From an uncultured Blautia sp. (GTDB lineage: Bacteria > Bacillota_A > Clostridia > Lachnospirales > Lachnospiraceae): DNA of 17,301 nucleotides. The translations under genes were made by a program, and so were the position numbers. Within the stretch, counting starts at the first letter, position 1; every line of letters starts with the position of its first letter. The notes below the pieces were generated by a model. It did no database searches. It saw only the letters and a program-made list of their open reading frames with translations, and was not told the DNA's origin. The stretch spans positions 1-17,301 of the forward strand of contig CAJLTE010000071.1 of NCBI GenBank assembly GCA_905209435.1, written 5' to 3'. This document shows positions 1 to 7,608 of this stretch, piece after piece.

Positions 1-33
1 AATATACGGTTTGAACTCTTTGTTTTCGTTCAT
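1..33 (-). CDS. N-terminus of an unidentified protein (partial)
   Basis: Only the first 11 codons are in the window, reading MNEKNKEFKPY and onward. The start is well supported: a GGGAGAGG ribosome binding site lies just upstream of the ATG, and a good promoter lies 40 to 70 bases further up. The FKPY stretch right after a short charged N-terminus is reminiscent of OPT-family oligopeptide transporters of Firmicutes, but 11 residues cannot establish this, so the function is left open. The gene runs in the same direction as the VWA gene but has its own promoter. Confidence 0.6.
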   Translation of the reverse strand, partial: MNENKEFKPYI

Positions 34-73
34 GATTTCCTCTCCCTTTTGTATTAATTTATAAACAAATTCC

Positions 74-102
74 ATTATAGCGAAATATATACAAAAAGGC
101 AA
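74..102 (-). promoter_or_regulatory. Sigma-A-type promoter for the partial gene at the left edge
   Basis: On the minus strand, TTGCCT (102-97) and a perfect TATAAT (79-74) are separated by 17 bases. Transcription should start near 67, giving a leader of about 34 bases before the ATG at 33. Confidence 0.7.
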
Positions 103-162
103 GGTGAAAATAATGGATTTTTGTATACTTTACCATATTGACGTGATGATTCGATAAATTTC

Positions 163-188
163 TACCTTGTTAGCGTTTTCTAACGGTA
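163..188 (-). other. Small hairpin after the VWA gene, possible weak terminator
   Basis: Downstream of the VWA stop codon the minus strand can fold as TACC-GTTAG, loop AAAACG, CTAAC, a two-base bulge, then GGTA. No run of T follows, so it is not a convincing intrinsic terminator. No better terminator is visible for this transcript. Confidence 0.25.
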
Positions 189-211
189 CTTTTTTGCGTT
201 GTTTTGTCTGT

Positions 212-2005
212 TTATTCATCGGAATCCAACTGTTTGATCAGATATCGTCCGACAATTCTGGAAAAACTTGAAATATCACGAATATAAGCAAAGTCCTTTC
301 CAAAGATCTTTTTTTCTGTCAAAAGGTCTTTTTCTTCCCCTGCAAAGACTCCCAGAACGCTGACCCCAAGGTTTCGAAGATGACGAACCTCTGTCGCAGT
401 GTCATTGACTGCATATTTTCCCATATAAGGTTCCGGATTCTTTGCATGAGGTCTGTTTACAATGACGTCATATGGCTTGCCATCACTTAATATAATAAGG
501 ATTTTCTTTTCCTCCGGTCTCTGGAGCAGCCCATATCCTACTGTTTTAATGGCAAGGCCATCTCTGTTATTGGAGGAAGTAACATAATTGAAAATATTTT
601 CATTTGCCGATTGTGGATCATCATATTCCCTGAACCGATGAAGGATAGTGTAATCCCAGAATGTACAGAAACTCATGACACGATGAGGCAGATTCACATT
701 GCTCAGTGCTTCACTGATGATATAGGCCTGTAATGCAACATCTCCCTGTCTTGACATCTGAGAACCACTTGCATCGATCAGCACATCTACCACAAAATCA
801 GATGCATCCGCTTTCAATTCTCTTTTGAACAGATTTGCCTCACTGCTTCTGCCCACACGCCAAAGCCTGGATGGGATGATCGTACCTCTGTCTGAAAGTA
901 CTTCCTGTATTTCACTTTTCAGCACCAGAGTTTTTCTCAGGAGATCTGTGAGAGATGCAATATTCTGTTTAACGATTCTGTGTTTGTCGTGGTAGAGCCA
1001 GATATTCTTATTTTTCAGGCGCACTGCATACTCATACTGATAGTTGCGTTTCACAGGATTCTTCAGGATTCCTTCTGTAAAATAGAGGCTGCAGTCTCTA
1101 TGAAGTTCCCGGCACATCAGATAATTCATACGTTTCTCTTCTGCAGGCGTAAGATAAGTTTTTCCAAAGTTCAGTTCTACATAGGTGTATGCCTTCTCAA
1201 GTTCTTCCTCAGTAAGGATCGTAATCTTATGTTTTGTCTGGCGCTGTTTTTCCATTTCTTCAGTAATACCGGTATCTTCCATATCAGTAATCTTATTTGC
1301 CATCTGTTCGATGTAACTCTCAAGGGCTTCCTCATAAAGTTCTTCTGTAAGGAAATCTTCCCAGTCATATTCTGTCAGTTCTTCCATACTGACTGCCATG
1401 ACCTGCTCCAGAGTACCGTGATCCTTCTCAAAGTTCGGATCAATAATAGTATTATAGAGACTGTCAATTATTCTGATCAATTCCATAGTATCCGCAGCAG
1501 TCCGCGCTTCATAGACCATGTCACGGATTTTCCTCAGACGTTCTTCCACGTGGTGCTTTCCATTTTCAAGTCTGTCTCTTAAGACTGCAATTTTCAAACG
1601 TCCGAGAATATCTCCGTATGCAGGCATCTGCTCAAATTCCTGATCCAGGATATCTTCAAAAGCCTGACGCTGCATTTCCCGGACTCCCGGACGTTCCTGA
1701 CAGATTTTTTCTCCGATTGCCTCTTCTACACAAAGCTGAGCAACTGCAGTCAGTTCTCCCTCGCCTGCCTGGCAGAAAACCTTCTTTACCAAATACAGGC
1801 CAAGCATATCCTTATCATAATATTTAGCTAAAGCCCCCTGTTTAATTCCATCATATAGAGCGATTGCTTTTGAGCGAAGATATAGAGAAACGTCTACTTT
1901 CATATTTAAAGTATAATCTCCACTGATGGTCCAGAGAAGATTACGTATCCTGTTTTCCAGTTCCAGGCGGTAATCGTCAATTTCTACGATTTTCTCATCC
2001 TTCAT
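212..2005 (-). CDS. VWA-domain protein (NorD/CbbO-like partner of a MoxR ATPase)
   Basis: About 597 residues. The first roughly 390 are charged and mostly helical with no domain I can name. The C-terminal 190 form a von Willebrand factor A domain with a metal-ion-dependent adhesion site: DASGS at 411-415, NRDG near 480 and LSDGKP near 506. This layout is known from NorD, CbbO and ViaA, which work with MoxR-family AAA+ ATPases (NorQ, CbbQ, RavA) to remodel or activate metalloenzymes. Such an ATPase is encoded directly upstream and overlaps this gene by 11 bases, so they are very likely co-translated. I chose the ATG at 2005 because AAGGG lies 9 bases upstream of it; an in-frame ATG at 2014 abuts that sequence and is less likely. 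No signal peptide is seen, so it is probably cytoplasmic. No nitric oxide reductase, RuBisCO or other target gene is nearby, so the client is unknown. Confidence 0.85.
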   Translation of the reverse strand: MKDEKIVEIDDYRLELENRIRNLLWTISGDYTLNMKVDVSLYLRSKAIALYDGIKQGALAKYYDKDMLGLYLVKKVFCQAGEGELTAVAQLCVEEAIGEKICQERPGVREMQRQAFEDILDQEFEQMPAYGDILGRLKIAVLRDRLENGKHHVEERLRKIRDMVYEARTAADTMELIRIIDSLYNTIIDPNFEKDHGTLEQVMAVSMEELTEYDWEDFLTEELYEEALESYIEQMANKITDMEDTGITEEMEKQRQTKHKITILTEEELEKAYTYVELNFGKTYLTPAEEKRMNYLMCRELHRDCSLYFTEGILKNPVKRNYQYEYAVRLKNKNIWLYHDKHRIVKQNIASLTDLLRKTLVLKSEIQEVLSDRGTIIPSRLWRVGRSSEANLFKRELKADASDFVVDVLIDASGSQMSRQGDVALQAYIISEALSNVNLPHRVMSFCTFWDYTILHRFREYDDPQSANENIFNYVTSSNNRDGLAIKTVGYGLLQRPEEKKILIILSDGKPYDVIVNRPHAKNPEPYMGKYAVNDTATEVRHLRNLGVSVLGVFAGEEKDLLTEKKIFGKDFAYIRDISSFSRIVGRYLIKQLDSDE

Positions 2006-2915
2006 AAACATCATCCCTTGTCCAGTCTGCCGGAATTCTGGTATTCACTATATCTTCTACAATTTCTTTCTCAAAAATATCAAAAGTCTTATTCACAACA
2101 CCCATGGTGACTGCTTTTCTCGGCGAAAGTCCTGTTTCTACAATTTTCATGGCAGCAAGAAGTCCTCGCAGATCCAGAGGTTTCGTTGAAATCTCACTAT
2201 TCGAAGCCTTAAGCTGTAAATCCAGAAATACACCAATAAACTGTGTTCTGGCATTTTCTTTTACTTTTGGGAACATCTGTCGAAAAATGAATTCCAGGGA
2301 TTCTTGGGTCTGAGCCGGCATATCTATGACCAGAAATCTGGAGACAAGTGCCTCATTCAATTCCTTTGTTCCTGCATATCCATAGTTCATAGTTCCAATA
2401 AACCGTGCTGCAGGATGAAGATCAATTTTATCATAGCCCGGCACATCAATAGAGCGACGATAATCCAGAGTAGCATGTAGAACGGAAACTGCATCGTTCT
2501 TTGCCATATTGATCTCATCAAGAATTCCAAATCCACCGTATTCTGCACACTGATAGATAGTTCCTTTGCGAAGTTTTACTTCATTATCCGCAAAAGTGTC
2601 TGTTCCGATCAGATCACCGCTATTTGTATTTACATGAAAAGAAACATTATACGCAGGACGGTTGAAAATGTATGCCAGATTCTCTGCAAGGATATTTTTT
2701 CCTGTGGCTTTGGGGCCTGTGAGCAGCAGATTCTCACCTTTAAGCAGTCCTGCAATAGCCATTTCCAGAATATCTTTTCCATAGAATGGAATAGATGGTT
2801 TCACGATTCTGCCGGCTGCTTCCGGTGCTACTTCATATTGGCTGCGAAATTCTTCTATTCTTTTTATCAGTTCAGAGGACACCTGCTGTTCCTCTAAAAA
2901 CTTCAGTTCTTCCAT
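1995..2915 (-). CDS. MoxR-family AAA+ ATPase (NorQ/CbbQ-like)
   Basis: 306 residues, the usual size for this family. Visible motifs in order: Walker A GPKATGKN (67-74), Walker B ILDEIN (131-136), a sensor-1 GTMN ending at N177, and a probable arginine finger in VSRF (R193). A long N-terminal helical segment precedes the ATPase core. MoxR-type ATPases form rings that act as chaperones together with VWA proteins, and the next gene is such a protein. The start is supported by an AAGGAGA site 6 bases upstream. Oddity: the last Walker A residue, normally Ser or Thr and a ligand of the Mg-ATP, is Asn (codon AAT). The frame is otherwise intact, so this looks like a lineage variant and not a broken gene, though reduced ATPase activity is possible. 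Confidence 0.88.
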   Translation of the reverse strand: MEELKFLEEQQVSSELIKRIEEFRSQYEVAPEAAGRIVKPSIPFYGKDILEMAIAGLLKGENLLLTGPKATGKNILAENLAYIFNRPAYNVSFHVNTNSGDLIGTDTFADNEVKLRKGTIYQCAEYGGFGILDEINMAKNDAVSVLHATLDYRRSIDVPGYDKIDLHPAARFIGTMNYGYAGTKELNEALVSRFLVIDMPAQTQESLEFIFRQMFPKVKENARTQFIGVFLDLQLKASNSEISTKPLDLRGLLAAMKIVETGLSPRKAVTMGVVNKTFDIFEKEIVEDIVNTRIPADWTRDDVYEG

Positions 2916-2966
2916 TTAATTCTCCTTTAACTTTATGTGACTATTACAGTCCAGTTTATATTTTAG

Positions 2967-3006
2967 AAAAAGACCGCTTATCCTTTTTCAGATCCACGGT
3001 CTTTTT
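2967..3006 (-). terminator. Intrinsic terminator after glnN
   Basis: A perfect 10-bp stem, AAAAAGACCG paired with CGGTCTTTTT, around a 20-base loop. It lies 33 bases past the glutamine synthetase stop codon and is followed by T-rich sequence, so it should end the dagK-glnN transcript. The A/T tracts at both ends mean it could work in either direction. Confidence 0.7.
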
Positions 3007-3036
3007 ATTATAGCATTTTTCTTTATTTTCTTACAA
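3007..3036 (-). promoter_or_regulatory. Candidate promoter for the MoxR/VWA pair
   Basis: On the minus strand a perfect TATAAT (3012-3007) follows TTGTAA (3036-3031) at an 18-base spacing. The predicted start near 3000 falls inside the glnN terminator stem, so the transcript would carry only part of that hairpin. The -10 box is good and the -35 box mediocre. Confidence 0.4.
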
Positions 3037-3038
3037 CC

Positions 3039-5159
3039 TTATACTTCAAATACAAGATCTCCGTAAGACGGCATCGGCCACATTTCCTTGTCTACGATCA
3101 TTTCCAGCTCATCTACTGGCTCACGTAAAGCTTCCATCGCAGGAACAACTTTCTCTTTGCAGAATACTGCTCTGTCTCGTCCTTCTGCATGTTCCGGAAT
3201 CTTCTCTACCAGTTTGCTGAGTTTGCTCATAGCGCTGTTTGTACTCTTTAAGAGTTTGGATGCTTTCTTAAGCAGATCAAGCTGTACGCTTACATCGATC
3301 AGACCTTCACCTGCTGTCTTTACTGTGTTGATGGACTCACCAAGAACAGTTGTATATTTAATAACAGCAGGAATGATCTGCTTGGTTGCGATATCGATCA
3401 TTGTCTTCGCTTCGATGTTGATCGCTTTGGAGTAAATCTCATATTTGATCTCTGCACGGGACTCCAGTTCTGTTCTGGAGAATACATCAAATGCCTCGAA
3501 AAGTTTAACAGATTTCTCTGTAGTAAGTGCAGGAATAGCATCTACCATTGTCGGCAGGATCGGAAGGCCGCGGCGTTTTGCTTCTGCTTCCCATTCCGGT
3601 GCATAGCCGTTTCCGTTAAATACGATCTTCTGATGTTCTGTTGCATATTCTTTGATCAGATCATGTACTGCCAGTTCAAAATCAGGAGCATTTTCCAGAC
3701 GGTCGCAGGCTTCCTTGAATACTTCTGCTGTAATTGTATTCAGAACTACATTACATCCTGAGATAGAATCTCTGGAACCAACCATACGGAATTCAAATTT
3801 ATTTCCTGTAAAAGCAAACGGTGAAGTACGGTTACGATCTGTAGCGTCTTTCATGAAATCAGGCAGTGTCTTAACACCGGTCTCCAGTTTGCTTCCTTTC
3901 TTGCTGTGTGTTGCTGTTCCTGTGTTGACCAGCTGCTCAAGGACATCCTCAAGCTGTTCTCCGAGGAATACAGAGATTACTACAGGAGGTGCTTCATGGC
4001 CGCCAAGTCTCTGATCATTTCCTACATCTGCTGCGGATTCACGAAGAAGATCAGCATGTTCGTCTACTGCTTTCAGTATACAGGTCAGGACCAGCAGGAA
4101 CTGGATATTGTCATGCGGTGTTTTACCCGGATCCAGAAGATTGATTCCATCGTCTGTTGTAAGGGACCAGTTGTTGTGTTTACCGGAGCCGTTTACACCT
4201 GCGAATGGTTTTTCGTGAAGCAGGCAGCGCATTCCATGACGACTGGCTACTTTCTTCAGGATACGCATCATCATCTGATTCTGATCTGCTGCAATGTTGA
4301 CCGGTGCATAAATCGGTGCAAGCTCATGCTGTGCAGGTGCAACTTCATTATGCTGTGTTTTGGCAGGTACACCAAGCTTCCAGCATTCTTCATTTACTTC
4401 TTTCATATATGCAGAAATTCTCTGACGGATGCTTCCGAAATAATGATCATCCATTTCCTGACCCTTAGGAGGCATGGCACCGAACAGTGTTCTGCCAGTG
4501 TAGATCAAATCTTTTCTCTGGAGCCATTTTTCTTTGTCTACCAGGAAATATTCCTGTTCTGCACCTACGGACGGAGTTACTTTCTTAGAAGTAGTGTTTC
4601 CGAAAAGTCTGAGCAGACGGAGTGCCTGGGTGTTGATTGCTTCCATAGAACGAAGCAACGGTGTTTTCTGGTCAAGGGCTTCTCCTGTATAAGAGCAGAA
4701 CGCTGTCGGAATGCAGAGAGTTGCACCTGCTGCATCATGACGTACAAATGCCGGTGATGTGCAGTCCCACGCTGTATATCCTCTTGCTTCGAAAGTTGCT
4801 CTCAGGCCTCCGGACGGAAATGATGATGCATCCGGTTCACCTTTGATCAGTTCTTTTCCGGAGAAAGACATCAGAACCTTACCATTATCCATTGGAGCTG
4901 TGATAAAAGCATCGTGTTTCTCTGCTGTCACACCGGTAAGGGGCTGGAACCAGTGGCTGTAGTGTGTGGCACCTTTTTCAATGGCCCATTCTTTCATCTC
5001 ATGTGCTACTACATCTGCAATTTCCATAGACAGCTCCTTACCTTCTTCTATGGTTTTTTTCAATTCTTTGTAGATCTTTTTCGGAAGTCGTGCCTGCATG
5101 ACGGAATCATTAAACACATCACATCCAAAAGTCTCTACTACATTGATATACTCACCCAT
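3039..5159 (-). CDS. glnN: Glutamine synthetase type III
   Basis: 706 residues, matching the large (about 700-residue) GSIII family and not the 450-residue GSI. The enzyme makes glutamine from glutamate, ammonia and ATP in the cytoplasm and is the entry point of ammonia assimilation. Motifs: [10 protein letters not shown] (199-208), [13 protein letters not shown] (270-282), the nucleotide/glutamate-site [10 protein letters not shown] (324-333), the GSIII-typical [12 protein letters not shown] (385-396) and FTGNKFEFR (450-458). The start has an AAGGAGA site that lies within the last codons of the lipid kinase gene; only one base separates that gene's stop from this ATG, so the two are probably translationally coupled. 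A terminator follows. No nitrogen-responsive leader is seen directly upstream, so control would act at the promoter of the kinase gene. Confidence 0.95.
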   Translation of the reverse strand: MGEYINVVETFGCDVFNDSVMQARLPKKIYKELKKTIEEGKELSMEIADVVAHEMKEWAIEKGATHYSHWFQPLTGVTAEKHDAFITAPMDNGKVLMSFSGKELIKGEPDASSFPSGGLRATFEARGYTAWDCTSPAFVRHDAAGATLCIPTAFCSYTGEALDQKTPLLRSMEAINTQALRLLRLFGNTTSKKVTPSVGAEQEYFLVDKEKWLQRKDLIYTGRTLFGAMPPKGQEMDDHYFGSIRQRISAYMKEVNEECWKLGVPAKTQHNEVAPAQHELAPIYAPVNIAADQNQMMMRILKKVASRHGMRCLLHEKPFAGVNGSGKHNNWSLTTDDGINLLDPGKTPHDNIQFLLVLTCILKAVDEHADLLRESAADVGNDQRLGGHEAPPVVISVFLGEQLEDVLEQLVNTGTATHSKKGSKLETGVKTLPDFMKDATDRNRTSPFAFTGNKFEFRMVGSRDSISGCNVVLNTITAEVFKEACDRLENAPDFELAVHDLIKEYATEHQKIVFNGNGYAPEWEAEAKRRGLPILPTMVDAIPALTTEKSVKLFEAFDVFSRTELESRAEIKYEIYSKAINIEAKTMIDIATKQIIPAVIKYTTVLGESINTVKTAGEGLIDVSVQLDLLKKASKLLKSTNSAMSKLSKLVEKIPEHAEGRDRAVFCKEKVVPAMEALREPVDELEMIVDKEMWPMPSYGDLVFEV

Positions 5160-5160
5160 T

Positions 5161-6111
5161 TTATTTCTCCTTTTTATTTATTAACGGGGAAATGCCAATT
5201 GATTTGGTTTCCTCATTCTTGGTACTTTTAAGATACAGATTCAGTGCTTCATGACAGTTCTCAATCTCTACCTGAGTATGACTGCCGCCGAATTCACCGT
5301 CCAGGGTCCAGGATACTGCTTCCTCTGACGTAATAGTGACTCTGGCTGATTTAAAAGAATAGATCAGATCTGTATTATCCTCGGCTGTCAGCATCGCAGT
5401 CATAATTTCCTGCAACTCCAGTGGATTCTTCGGTCTTGTGATCATGGTCACTTCAAAAAGGCCATCATTCATGTCTACATTCTTACCTGTGAGGTTCTTA
5501 AATCCGCCTACTGATCTGGAATTAGTTACCATTCCAAAGATAAAGTCATCTTCTACTGTTAATTCTTCTGATTCAATTTTCATATGGTATGATTTGATAT
5601 CGAAAAGTCGTTTGACTCCTTCCAGAAGATAGGCAACATGTCCCAGGATGTTCTTGAGATCCTGATCTGTCTGGTAGGCTACATCTGTAAAAAGACCGAA
5701 AGCTGCAATATATGTAAAGCTCTGGTTATTGAATCTGCCGATATCACAGTGATAAAGTTCCTCTTCCATGATCATAGAGGCTGCTTCTGTCATGCTTTTC
5801 GGCATAAAAAGACTGTTTGCAAAGTCATTAGTGCTTCCTGCCGGAATATATCCGATCGGAATAGAACTGTTTTTCTCCATTACTCCGGTGACTACTTCGT
5901 CAAGAGTTCCGTCGCCGCCGCTGCATACGATGAGATCTACTTTGTTTTCGTATTCTTTGGCTTTTTCGTAAGCGTCTCTTGATTTCTGTGTAGAATAGAT
6001 AGTAACTTCGTAGCCGCCTTTATTGAATATATCTACAATATCAAGCAGGTTAGTTTTTATCTTGCCCTTGCCTGCTTTAGGATTGAAAACAAAGAGCATT
6101 TTTTTGTTCAT
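5161..6111 (-). CDS. Diacylglycerol/lipid kinase (DagK/YegS-type)
   Basis: About 316 residues from the chosen start. Motifs of the diacylglycerol kinase catalytic family: NPKAGKGK (10-17), the nucleotide-binding SGGDGT (64-69) and PAGSTNDFA (90-98), followed by the usual beta-rich C-terminal domain ending in a WTLDGE segment. Such enzymes phosphorylate diacylglycerol or related lipids at the membrane with ATP, recycling lipid head groups into phosphatidic acid; the exact substrate cannot be read from sequence. Start: an AAAGGAG site lies 11 bases before the ATG at 6111 (MNKKMLFVF). ATGs at 6120 (only two bases from that site) and 6150 (no site, inside a leader hairpin) are less likely. It is the first gene of a two-gene unit with glutamine synthetase, an unusual partnership with no obvious biochemical link. 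Confidence 0.9.
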   Translation of the reverse strand: MNKKMLFVFNPKAGKGKIKTNLLDIVDIFNKGGYEVTIYSTQKSRDAYEKAKEYENKVDLIVCSGGDGTLDEVVTGVMEKNSSIPIGYIPAGSTNDFANSLFMPKSMTEAASMIMEEELYHCDIGRFNNQSFTYIAAFGLFTDVAYQTDQDLKNILGHVAYLLEGVKRLFDIKSYHMKIESEELTVEDDFIFGMVTNSRSVGGFKNLTGKNVDMNDGLFEVTMITRPKNPLELQEIMTAMLTAEDNTDLIYSFKSARVTITSEEAVSWTLDGEFGGSHTQVEIENCHEALNLYLKSTKNEETKSIGISPLINKKEK

Positions 6112-6145
6112 TTCGAGCATTTCTCCTTTTTTCAGAGTTTGGGGA

Positions 6146-6166
6146 CGCATACAAACAGGGTATGCG
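6146..6166 (-). other. Small hairpin in the dagK leader
   Basis: CGCATAC and GTATGCG form a 7-bp stem with a 7-base loop between the predicted transcription start (near 6175) and the ribosome binding site. It encloses the upstream in-frame ATG at 6150, which argues against use of that start. No T-run follows. It could be an mRNA-stabilising hairpin. Confidence 0.4.
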
Positions 6167-6181
6167 GATTTCTATTTATAT

Positions 6182-6210
6182 AATATAAGAAAAAAGGGGG
6201 TAAAAGTCAA
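6182..6210 (-). promoter_or_regulatory. Promoter of the dagK-glnN unit
   Basis: On the minus strand TTGACT (6210-6205) and TATATT (6187-6182) are separated by exactly 17 bases, each one mismatch from consensus. Transcription would start near 6175, about 64 bases upstream of the kinase ATG. Confidence 0.75.
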
Positions 6211-6220
6211 TGGGGAGTGG

Positions 6221-6465
6221 TAGCCAAAATAATTGAGGACGACATGAAATATTTTGGTATTTGGGGCGGTTTCGCGGGCCAGTAACTCTAGGTGTGTGGG
6301 AATCTGCTAAAAACATGAGGACAAATGCAAAACTCGCTCCGTTGCAAACTTCGCTCAGACAAGTTGCTATTTTTCCTCATAACGCAGATTTCCACGCACC
6401 AAGAGTTACTACGCTCGCTGCAAATGCACCCAATACCAAAATATTTCATGTCTGTTTACTGGCTA
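6221..6465. repeat. Long imperfect palindrome (about 245 bp)
   Basis: Three successive inverted segments nest around one centre. The outer core at 6241-6265 pairs with 6428-6452, 21 consecutive bases then a one-base shift. The middle at 6281-6307 pairs with 6384-6410, 24 of 27. ATGAGG at 6315-6320 pairs with CCTCAT at 6375-6380. A weaker outermost TAGCCA/TGGCTA pair (6221-6226, 6460-6465) may extend it. The apex contains its own small hairpin (TGCAA/TTGCA near 6326-6346) and repeated CGCT and GCAAA words. It lies between two genes transcribed away from it, so it is not a terminator for either. It fits a palindromic intergenic repeat (MITE-like) or a long structured RNA; 75- and 86-codon frames across it look accidental. 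Confidence 0.8.
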
Positions 6466-6505
6466 TATATGTTGCAAATTACCTGTGACAGGTTATTGAA
6501 TTTCT

Positions 6506-6596
6506 CCAATCAATTGTATATTATGAATTTCGGTCCTTTTCATACAATTACCTTACGACTTATTGGATTGATTGGCTCGCTATGAACACGTCATAG
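6506..6596. repeat. Two further inverted repeats upstream of the HAD gene
   Basis: CCAATCAAT (6506-6514) pairs with ATTGATTGG (6567-6575), and the adjoining TGTAT (6515-6519) pairs with ATACA (6542-6546) across a bulge. Immediately after, CTATGA, loop ACACG, TCATAG (6580-6596) forms a perfect 6-bp hairpin. No T-run follows either, so neither resembles a terminator. The rest of the 6466-6630 gap holds no gene I can support. Confidence 0.5.
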
Positions 6597-6634
6597 ATTT
6601 GCAGTATTTTTATGTAGAAAGATATAGATTTGCA

Positions 6635-6643
6635 TGGTAGAAT
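6635..6643 (+). promoter_or_regulatory. Candidate extended -10 promoter of the HAD gene
   Basis: TGGTAGAAT matches an extended -10 element: TG, one base, then TAGAAT (5 of 6). No good -35 box lies 16 to 18 bases upstream, which extended -10 promoters tolerate. Transcription would start about 50 bases before the ATG at 6698. Confidence 0.35.
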
Positions 6644-6697
6644 GGGAAGTGTTGTTGAAGGAATGGAATGTATTTTTTTATAGAGAGGATTTTTATT

Positions 6698-7492
6698 ATG
6701 ATTAAATTGATTGCTTCTGATATAGATGGAACTTTAGTAAAAGATGGAACTCTGGCGATTGACAAAGAGTACATGGATGTTATTGGGAAGCTGATTGATA
6801 AAGGAATTGTTTTTGTGGCCTGTTCAGGGCGACAGTACCGGAGTGAGCGTAAATTGTTTGCACCGATCGCTGACAGACTACTTTATATTTCTGACGGAGG
6901 GACTGTTGTACGAACTCCCAAGGAAATTCTGAAAGTGGATACTATGCCGGACGAAATATGGAAAGGAATGTGTTCCATGGTTCGGGAAAGCATGCCTTCC
7001 TGTGATTACTTTATTTCTACTCCAGATTATGGCTTTGCCGAAGATGGTGGAAGCCGGATGTTTCACTGGCTGAGAGACTCATATGGATATGACATCCGGG
7101 AAGTTCCTGAAATGCTGAATCTTGAAAACGAGCAGGTGATCAAATTCTCTGTTTATCACCATAATGCCTGTGAAGAAATGTGCGCGCCTTTATTTACACC
7201 TGCATGGAAAGATAAAGTCACACTTGCATCTGCCGGCAGAGAGTGGATGGATGCCACCCTACAGGGTTCAGGGAAAGCTTCTGCGTTAGCTTTTCTGCAG
7301 GAATATCTTGGAATTACATCTGATGAAACCTGCACTTTTGGTGATAATATCAATGACATTGAAATGCTTCAGGCATCCGGCCTCAGCTACGCCGTTTCCA
7401 ACTCCCGTCCCGAAGTACAGGCTGCTGCCAAAAACACCTGCTCGCCTTACTGGGAAAACGGTGTTCTGCAGGTTTTAAAAACATTTCTATAA
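6698..7492 (+). CDS. Cof-type HAD-IIB family phosphatase
   Basis: 264 residues from the ATG at 6698, chosen because the protein then begins directly with motif I (MIKLIASDIDGTL; nucleophile D8 and D10) and because AGAGAGGA lies 8 bases upstream. Motif II is visible in VACSGR and motif IV in TFGDNINDIEML (D216, D220). The insert between motifs II and III has the size of a C2B cap. Cof/YidA-like enzymes are cytoplasmic Mg-dependent phosphatases of sugar phosphates, phosphorylated cofactors or nucleotides; substrate cannot be assigned here. It is the only clear plus-strand gene in the window, probably a single-gene transcript, and converges on the trp operon with a large hairpin between them. 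Confidence 0.92.
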   Translation: MIKLIASDIDGTLVKDGTLAIDKEYMDVIGKLIDKGIVFVACSGRQYRSERKLFAPIADRLLYISDGGTVVRTPKEILKVDTMPDEIWKGMCSMVRESMPSCDYFISTPDYGFAEDGGSRMFHWLRDSYGYDIREVPEMLNLENEQVIKFSVYHHNACEEMCAPLFTPAWKDKVTLASAGREWMDATLQGSGKASALAFLQEYLGITSDETCTFGDNINDIEMLQASGLSYAVSNSRPEVQAAAKNTCSPYWENGVLQVLKTFL

Positions 7493-7591
7493 AAAACAGC
7501 GCAGAAACATAGTTGATGTCGCGTGCATTTGCAGGAGCTTTAGAACTTCTAAGCTCCGAAACCGCACACGACATCAACTATGTTTCTGCGC
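7491..7591 (-). terminator. Large hairpin terminator between the trp operon and the HAD gene
   Basis: Arms at 7499-7526 and 7564-7591 match in 27 of 28 bases. The 37-base interior holds a second stem, GGAGCTT with AAGCTCC (around a 10-base loop). On the minus strand the hairpin is followed by TGTTTTTT, a strong intrinsic terminator for trpA. On the plus strand only CCCCTTTT follows, so it may terminate the HAD transcript less well. The stem is far longer than termination needs, and it may be a palindromic repeat that landed here and took on that role. Confidence 0.8.
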
Positions 7592-7608
7592 GTCCCCTTT
7601 TCACATCC

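Noticed and set aside
1..33. Firm assignment to an OPT oligopeptide transporter
   Set aside because: Only 11 residues are visible; the resemblance is suggestive but not evidence.
980..1582. 200-codon plus-strand frame opposite the VWA gene
   Set aside because: Phe/Ile-rich shadow of a charged helical protein with no start signal.
3906..4757. 283-codon plus-strand frame opposite glnN
   Set aside because: Antisense to a clear glutamine synthetase, Cys- and Phe-rich as typical for antisense shadows, with no ribosome site.
6261..6585. 75- and 86-codon plus-strand frames over the long palindrome
   Set aside because: No ribosome sites, compositions unlike the real genes, and they follow the repeat arms; they look like chance openings.
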